DNA from: Taibaiella lutea
GTDB lineage: Bacteria > Bacteroidota > Bacteroidia > Chitinophagales > Chitinophagaceae
Length of the DNA: 64,000 nucleotides
Assembly (NCBI RefSeq): GCF_008629695.1
Contig: NZ_VWSH01000001.1
Span: 25,893-89,892, forward strand
Direction of reading: 5' to 3'
Shown: positions 59,007-64,000 of the stretch, piece after piece
Position numbering within the stretch: position 1 is the stretch's first letter
How the letters are laid out: each line of letters opens with the position of its first letter
Program-made: the position numbers and the translations under genes
The notes under the pieces: generated by a model
Seen by the model: the letters and a program-made list of their open reading frames with translations, nothing else
Database searches by the model: none
What the model was told of the DNA's origin: nothing

Positions 59007-61193
59007 ATGGAAGCAAAAGATATGCCGGAAAAATCACCACAAGCGGAAAACGAAAAAACAAACAATCTGAAACCGCATACTGAAGAGGCAAGCGGACAGT
59101 TTATGACTACGAATCATGGTGTAAAAATCAATGATGACCAAAATTCTCTTAAAGCCGGAGAGAGAGGACCGACGCTTCTTGAAGACTTTATCCTGCGGGA
59201 AAAAATTACGCATTTTGACCATGAGCGAATCCCGGAGCGCATAGTGCATGCCAGGGGATCCGCTGCACACGGTGTTTTTAAAGTCTATGAGTCAATGTCT
59301 TCCTTTACGAAAGCACACTTCCTTCAGGACCCATCAGTTGAAACACCTGTATTTGTAAGATTTTCAACTGTTGCAGGTTCGAGAGGTTCTACCGATTTGG
59401 CAAGAGACGTAAGGGGCTTTGCAGTTAAGTTCTATACACAGGAAGGTAACTTTGATTTGGTTGGTAACAATATGCCTGTCTTCTTTATTCAGGATGCTAT
59501 GAAGTTTCCCGATCTTGTACACGCAGTTAAACCCGAACCAGACAATGAAATACCGCAAGCTGCTTCCGCACATGATACCTTCTGGGATTTTATCTCATTG
59601 ATGCCTGAATCTGCCCATATGATAATGTGGCTGATGAGTGACCGCTCCTTACCACGTAGCTATAGGATGATGGAAGGTTTTGGCGTTCATACTTTCCGGT
59701 TTGTAAATGAGAATAATGAGGCATGTTTCGTTAAATTCCATTGGAAACCCCTGTTAGGTGTTCATTCTGTGGCTTGGGATGAGGCTCAGAATATTTCCGG
59801 AAAAGACCCTGATTACCACCGACGTGATTTGTGGGAGGCTATTGAAAGTGGCGCCTTCCCTGAGTGGGAGTTAGGTGTGCAAATCGTACCGGAAGCGGAT
59901 GAGCATAAATTTGATTTTGACCTCCTCGATCCTACTAAACTAATCCCGGAAGAATTGGTCCCTGTGCAACGCATAGGAAAGCTCACCCTTAACCGTAACC
60001 CTGACAATTTCTTTGCAGAAACCGAGCAGGTTGCTTTCCATATCGGACATATTGTACCTGGTATTGACTTTACAAATGATCCTTTGTTGCAAGGAAGATT
60101 ATTTTCCTATACAGATACACAGCTTATCCGTTTAGGCGGTCCAAACTTCCACGAAATTCCGATTAACAGGCCGGTGGTCGATGTCCATAACAACCAACGT
60201 GATGGGCATATGCGTCAAACTATCAATAAAGGCAAGGTAAGTTATAATCCCAATAGCATGGGTGGTGGATGTCCTTTCCAGGCAGGCGCAAAAGATGGCG
60301 GTTTTATATCTGTTCCCGAAAGAGTAGATGCGCACAAAATCAGGGGCAGAAGCAAAAGCTTCTTTGATCACTTTAGTCAGGCAAAGCTGTTTTTCAATAG
60401 CCAGTCGCTCGCAGAGCAAAACCATATAATCGATGCCTTAAGCTTTGAGTTAGGTAAGGTCCAGACTGTAGCTATACGCGAAAGAATGTTGGGCATATTG
60501 TCGATGGTTGATAAGGGTTTGGCTGCTGCTGTGGCGTACGCATTGCGTGTGCCTGTTCCTCAAACGCCTGAGCAGCCCATTAATCATAGCTTCCCGGCTG
60601 ATGCAGACCCGGCTGATTATCAGCCTATAGAGATTGAAGGGTCTCTTACATCTTCAGAAGCATTGAGCATGGCCAACACTATCAAGGATAGTATTAAAAC
60701 ACGAAAGATTGCCATTCTTGCTGCGGACGGAGTTGATGAAAATTCACTGCAAGCAGTCAAGGCTGCTTTGGAAGCAGAAGGTGGTGTTGTGGAAGTTATA
60801 GCTCCGAGACAAGGTTACATCCTTTCTGCAAACGATACGGAAATTCCTGTACACCAAAGTTTCTTAACCGCTGCATCTGTGTTGTACGATGCGGTCTATT
60901 TACCCGGCGGAACAAATAGTGTTGCAAGTGTTGAAGCAGAAGCAGACGCCATCCATTTCTTGAATGAAGCATTCAAGCATTGCAAGGCAATTGCTGCTGA
61001 TGAAGGAGCTGTTCAGGTACTGGAAGCGACATATTTCTTTAAAAAACTACCTGACGAGTTTTCCGAGGACACAGTTTTAAAGGAAGGTTTGATAGTGTCT
61101 AATGACAGCGCAAAGCTTGCAGATTTATTTGTGAAAGCAATCGCACAACATCGTTTCTGGGATCGTGAAAAGCCAAGAAAAGTTCCGGCTTAG
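59007..61193 (+). CDS. katE: Catalase, large-subunit (HPII-type)
   Basis: 728 residues. The catalase core (about 30-530) has distal His in RIVHARGSAAHGVF, Asn in DLVGNNMPVFFIQDA, the proximal Tyr motif RLFSYTDTQLIRLG and MGGGCPFQ. The extra C-terminal domain (about 575-720; KTRKIAILAADGVDENSLQAVKAALEAEGG, VEVIAPRQG, YDAVYLPGGTNS) is the flavodoxin/DJ-1-like module found only in large-subunit clade-2 catalases. It splits H2O2 without releasing intermediates. It is encoded 14 nt after DUF892 copy 2, followed by a terminator. Confidence 0.97.
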   Translation: MEAKDMPEKSPQAENEKTNNLKPHTEEASGQFMTTNHGVKINDDQNSLKAGERGPTLLEDFILREKITHFDHERIPERIVHARGSAAHGVFKVYESMSSFTKAHFLQDPSVETPVFVRFSTVAGSRGSTDLARDVRGFAVKFYTQEGNFDLVGNNMPVFFIQDAMKFPDLVHAVKPEPDNEIPQAASAHDTFWDFISLMPESAHMIMWLMSDRSLPRSYRMMEGFGVHTFRFVNENNEACFVKFHWKPLLGVHSVAWDEAQNISGKDPDYHRRDLWEAIESGAFPEWELGVQIVPEADEHKFDFDLLDPTKLIPEELVPVQRIGKLTLNRNPDNFFAETEQVAFHIGHIVPGIDFTNDPLLQGRLFSYTDTQLIRLGGPNFHEIPINRPVVDVHNNQRDGHMRQTINKGKVSYNPNSMGGGCPFQAGAKDGGFISVPERVDAHKIRGRSKSFFDHFSQAKLFFNSQSLAEQNHIIDALSFELGKVQTVAIRERMLGILSMVDKGLAAAVAYALRVPVPQTPEQPINHSFPADADPADYQPIEIEGSLTSSEALSMANTIKDSIKTRKIAILAADGVDENSLQAVKAALEAEGGVVEVIAPRQGYILSANDTEIPVHQSFLTAASVLYDAVYLPGGTNSVASVEAEADAIHFLNEAFKHCKAIAADEGAVQVLEATYFFKKLPDEFSEDTVLKEGLIVSNDSAKLADLFVKAIAQHRFWDREKPRKVPA

Positions 61194-61217
61194 TTTTCAG
61201 TCAATTAGATAATAATT

Positions 61218-61251
61218 ATAAAGCCACTTCCTGTGTAGGGAGTGGCTTTAT
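61218..61251 (+). terminator. Terminator after katE
   Basis: Arms ATAAAGCCACTTCC and GGGAGTGGCTTTAT around TGTGTA (one mismatch), 24 nt past the stop, with T-rich flank. Confidence 0.85.
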
Positions 61252-61283
61252 CAATAACTATAATCTTTAATTCCACGCCAACC

Positions 61284-61502
61284 TTAATCGTGACCTTCTG
61301 TTTTTACGATTTTATTGTAGATACCCAACAATAGAAACGGTGCAGCCCATTGGCCGATAAAAAGAGCTGTGTGTTTTCTACCTAAACATTTAAGTGCAAG
61401 TGACGCGCCCATAGCTGCCACAGCAGCGCCAAGAAATACCATTGAAGGTACTTTGGCTGTTTGGTCTTCTACTTGTTCGGTCAACTTTCCTTCATTTGGC
61501 AT
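61284..61502 (-). CDS. Small membrane protein, 72 aa
   Basis: 72 residues with two hydrophobic segments (about 22-38 and 47-63; MVFLGAAVAAMGASLAL and LFIGQWAAPFLLLGIYNKI). The first 18 residues are polar. It is convergent with katE. A two-span protein of this kind often accompanies stress genes in Bacteroidota, but no family is confirmed. Confidence 0.7.
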   Translation of the reverse strand: MPNEGKLTEQVEDQTAKVPSMVFLGAAVAAMGASLALKCLGRKHTALFIGQWAAPFLLLGIYNKIVKTEGHD

Positions 61503-61749
61503 AACAGTTATTTTTTAGTTTGATTGATAACACTACCTCAGAATTTTAGATCAGAATGAAAACATAAATTGACTCTTTAAATGAGTAGCCGACTACCGGT
61601 TACGCTTATTATTTTAAGAAACCCATATTAATACAATCGTTCGTTAAATTCACTTGTACAATCAACAAATACTTCCCGTGTTTGTAACATACCGCAAGCT
61701 GTAGCCTATTGTTACGGAATTTACACAAACACAATAAAAACTACCTTAA

Positions 61750-62040
61750 ATGAATACATTGAACGTTATTAAAGACAGCACAGATAGTGCTATATGTTAT
61801 ATAGCAGATGAGAAGACAAGCCAGTTCAAATTGGATAACCAGTTCTCAGAATTTAAGCCTGTTGACCAGCAGCTTGCTACTAATGTATTATCAGAGTATG
61901 GGGCGTTTGTTGAATATGGCGCAAAAGATACACCATCCTTTATCTTCACAAAGGCGAACAGTGAGGATTGGTTTATAGCTCAGGTAGAAATTAAAAACAA
62001 CAAAATTGAAATGGAAGAGCGGGATGATAAGCAGTTATAA
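61750..62040 (+). CDS. Unknown protein, 96 aa
   Basis: 96 residues, acidic, no signal. Mixed alpha/beta: MNTLNVIKDSTDSAICYIADEKT, then DQQLATNVLSEYGAFVEYGAKD and VEIKNNKIEMEERDDK. No family recognised. Confidence 0.55.
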   Translation: MNTLNVIKDSTDSAICYIADEKTSQFKLDNQFSEFKPVDQQLATNVLSEYGAFVEYGAKDTPSFIFTKANSEDWFIAQVEIKNNKIEMEERDDKQL

Positions 62041-62224
62041 AATTCTGTTCTGACTATAGGTTCCGTTGAAGTTAGAATATTTAAATTCAGGTAGTGTGAT
62101 TATTCTTATTACCTGTTGTTTCATTATAATATCACAAGGTTAGCTTATTTATATGCTAAAGATGCTGTCAGCCTAAACTTAAAATATTGCCTGCTGTATA
62201 TTGAGCTAACTAAAAACCATAGCG

Positions 62225-62536
62225 ATGAAACGATTTATGATATTATGTTCTGCATGCTTCTCTCTTTTGGTTGCATGTAATGAAAATCCAGAAAATGGAG
62301 GCGAAGAAGTGAGAGGTAATGAACAAAGGAGCGATACGCCGGTGAGCATCAGTGCTTATCCTGATGAAGGAGACTCAGGCAGCAACAGCAGATATGACGA
62401 TGGCAACACCCAATCATCAAAACCGGCGATGTCCGGCAAACGTACGACTGAAGGTACAAAAGTTGATTCCCAGAAGACCAGGGCAAACCTTTTATACAAG
62501 GGAGATAATAGTGACACCAGCAAAAAAGCAAGGTAA
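62225..62536 (+). CDS. Small lipoprotein, disordered
   Basis: 103 residues with signal MKRFMILCSACFSLLVAC and lipobox LVAC (Cys18). The mature part is Ser/Asp/Gly-rich and likely disordered (NENPENGGEEVRGNEQRSD, YPDEGDSGSNSRYDDGNTQ), with a basic tail ending KKAR. It is probably a membrane-anchored surface tether. A perfect terminator directly overlaps its last bases. Confidence 0.65.
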   Translation: MKRFMILCSACFSLLVACNENPENGGEEVRGNEQRSDTPVSISAYPDEGDSGSNSRYDDGNTQSSKPAMSGKRTTEGTKVDSQKTRANLLYKGDNSDTSKKAR

Positions 62537-62569
62537 TATAAAGCCCATCGTTACGATGGGCTTTATATT
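62535..62569 (+). terminator. Perfect terminator palindrome
   Basis: Arms AATATAAAGCCCATCGT and the complement around one base, starting at the last bases of the lipoprotein gene. A+T at both ends allows action in both directions toward cyanophycinase. Confidence 0.85.
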
Positions 62570-62636
62570 TATACTACCAATTGGATTGTTCAGGGAATTT
62601 CTTATAAGCATAAGGTCCTTTATAGTTAAGGGCCTA

Positions 62637-63557
62637 TCAAGTCATAGCGGTTTGACTTACCATTCTGTAACTATCTGATAACTCCGCATTTTTTTCAAAT
62701 ACAAGAGCTGCCTCTTTTAAGTTGAAATTGCATCCTTTTGCCAGTAACTTAACGTTCAGGTCTTTAATGGAAATTGATTTCCCTGAATCATATTCCATTA
62801 CATTCGACTCAGTTATTCCACGTCCGTCTACAACAATGACTATCCCATTGCCTACAACTTCAATATCCGTACCGCTTCTGATTATTACAGCAGTGTCTTC
62901 CTCTATTCCTATCCCAATGCTCCCTGGGTTCATGGCTATAACCTGAGCCATCCTGACAAACCTGCTTCTATCCACGAAATGCGTGTCTATACAAACATGT
63001 TTTAAAAAATCCAATCCCGTAGTTGTCCTCACGCCACCGGCTAACTGTTGCCTGGTCTTATTGCCCGCATATATCATTGGGGAGGATAGCGCCATTGCTC
63101 CCGCGCTCGTACCTGCCAGAACAATATTGTCATTCATGTACCGGTATTTTAATATCCTCAACAGTGAAGTTCCGCCATAAATGGATGTTAACCTCAATTG
63201 GTCGCCACCGGTGAAAAATATACCATCTGCCTTCTCTATCCGTTCATCAACATTTTCTGCTAAAATCTCGCTGCGCTGTGTGTGGTGTATGTGACCTACA
63301 TTATCAACTCCAAGTTGGTTGAACGCCTCTTTGTAGACATTGAATATTTCAATGCCGTCGGCACATGCAGTCGTTATCACTTCAACTATCGGTTTTCCCT
63401 TGCCTATCAGTTGTATAAATTCGTTAAGGATTTCCATTGGCTGATAATTTGGCTTATCCCGTTGGCTTTCATGTTCTACGCATTTATCTTCATGGCCCCC
63501 GATAACCAATAGCGTGCCTTGTGGTACCTGAAATGTCCCGTTCTTATCATTGCCCAT
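62637..63557 (-). CDS. Cyanophycinase (peptidase S51)
   Basis: 306 residues. Serine protease that hydrolyses cyanophycin (multi-L-arginyl-poly-L-aspartate) to Asp-Arg dipeptides. Visible: LLVIGGHEDK start, FFTGGDQLRL, the nucleophile motif AGTSAGAMALS, and the GTDIEVVGNG region with SIGIGIEEDTA. No signal peptide is seen, so it is cytoplasmic. Cyanophycinase usually accompanies cyanophycin synthetase (cphA). That gene is not visible before the window ends at 443 nt upstream. It may serve as a nitrogen-reserve enzyme or as part of a stress locus. Confidence 0.9.
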   Translation of the reverse strand: MGNDKNGTFQVPQGTLLVIGGHEDKCVEHESQRDKPNYQPMEILNEFIQLIGKGKPIVEVITTACADGIEIFNVYKEAFNQLGVDNVGHIHHTQRSEILAENVDERIEKADGIFFTGGDQLRLTSIYGGTSLLRILKYRYMNDNIVLAGTSAGAMALSSPMIYAGNKTRQQLAGGVRTTTGLDFLKHVCIDTHFVDRSRFVRMAQVIAMNPGSIGIGIEEDTAVIIRSGTDIEVVGNGIVIVVDGRGITESNVMEYDSGKSISIKDLNVKLLAKGCNFNLKEAALVFEKNAELSDSYRMVSQTAMT

Positions 63558-64000
63558 TTTTTCAATATTTAGCTGTCATGGATTTTAGTAAGCATAACGT
63601 CCCTATCATCTTATCGTTTGCTAAAATGTATGAAAGTATCGTTAAAACACTATTGCCATTTAAAGTTATTTATATCATAGACTGCCATAAATAATAAGAA
63701 CTACCCTAACGCGGAGTTCTAGTCCTTCAGCTGATATGATAAAGTCCTTCTTCCTCCTTTTCAATAAACTGATACGGATTTCCACTTCGACTAAAATAAA
63801 ACGCTAAGCAAAATACGGATTCAATTTATTGTGGTTTCCTTAACTCTATTTGATTTACCTTCAATACTCATGAGTCCAGTAAAGTAATTCTTCCTGCTCC
63901 GATTTATCCCAGCGAGCTTTTATAATCAGTTTCCTGCATTCCATTTTTTATCCTAAATTTCTTATTTTGATTATTCTCATTTTTTTTGTGGGGCTGTGGT
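63558..64000. other. Right-hand gap
   Basis: No intact gene. A minus-strand frame of 27 codons (63870-63950, MECRKLIIKARWDKSEQEEL) is open but too short to support. No clear cphA start is seen at the edge. Confidence 0.4.

Overview
The window looks like chromosomal DNA of a Bacteroidota bacterium, most likely Chitinophagaceae or a close relative (placement inferred). The evidence is a type IX secretion C-terminal sorting domain, a TonB-dependent-receptor-like barrel, a 7TMR-DISM sensor kinase, a SPOR protein, an AT-rich sequence, and several intergenic promoters of the Bacteroidota form (TTTG, about 20 nt, TAnnTTTG). No rRNA, tRNA, CRISPR array or intact transposase was recognised.

Region 1 (1-24.7 kb) is mostly housekeeping. 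It holds two tandem polytopic membrane proteins (GT87-like), atpG with its own promoter, kynU and lspA, and then a sulfur amino-acid block. That block is a complete promoter, SAM-I riboswitch and terminator in front of metB, a short Cys-rich candidate leader peptide, an OsmC-like protein lacking cysteine, and homoserine dehydrogenase. Next come kup-ribF and, on the other strand, deoC, a SPOR protein and an M20 amidohydrolase. A signalling stretch follows: a PaaK-like ligase, an XRE regulator, a lone receiver, a 7TMR histidine kinase, a methyltransferase, a GNAT-like acyltransferase and a TPR-kinase/LuxR-regulator pair.

Region 2 (24.9-34.3 kb) holds a large secreted SBBP-repeat protein with a T9SS tail. 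It is followed by a co-directional cassette of outer-membrane barrel, ABC ATPase, ABC permease, LytS-type kinase and LytTR regulator. Just downstream lie six head-to-tail copies of a 41-bp repeat.

Region 3 (34.4-49.9 kb) is accessory DNA with long AT-rich gaps and gene decay. It contains an SDR lacking the usual catalytic Tyr, an ECF sigma factor, a flavin reductase, a decayed SDR, a gene split next to a 17-bp tandem duplication, a GC-richer orphan, a lipoprotein and several unknown proteins. Two DUF3606-like genes each carry one frameshift. Two copies of one 32-bp terminator-like sequence bracket 5.6 kb of this region.

Region 4 (50-63.6 kb) resembles a stress and DNA-repair island. It encodes a three-domain LigD, a DUF72 protein, an overlapping operon of glycosyltransferase, UDP-galactopyranose mutase and GH1-like protein, two YciF-like DUF892 proteins, a large-subunit catalase, small membrane and lipoproteins, and cyanophycinase.
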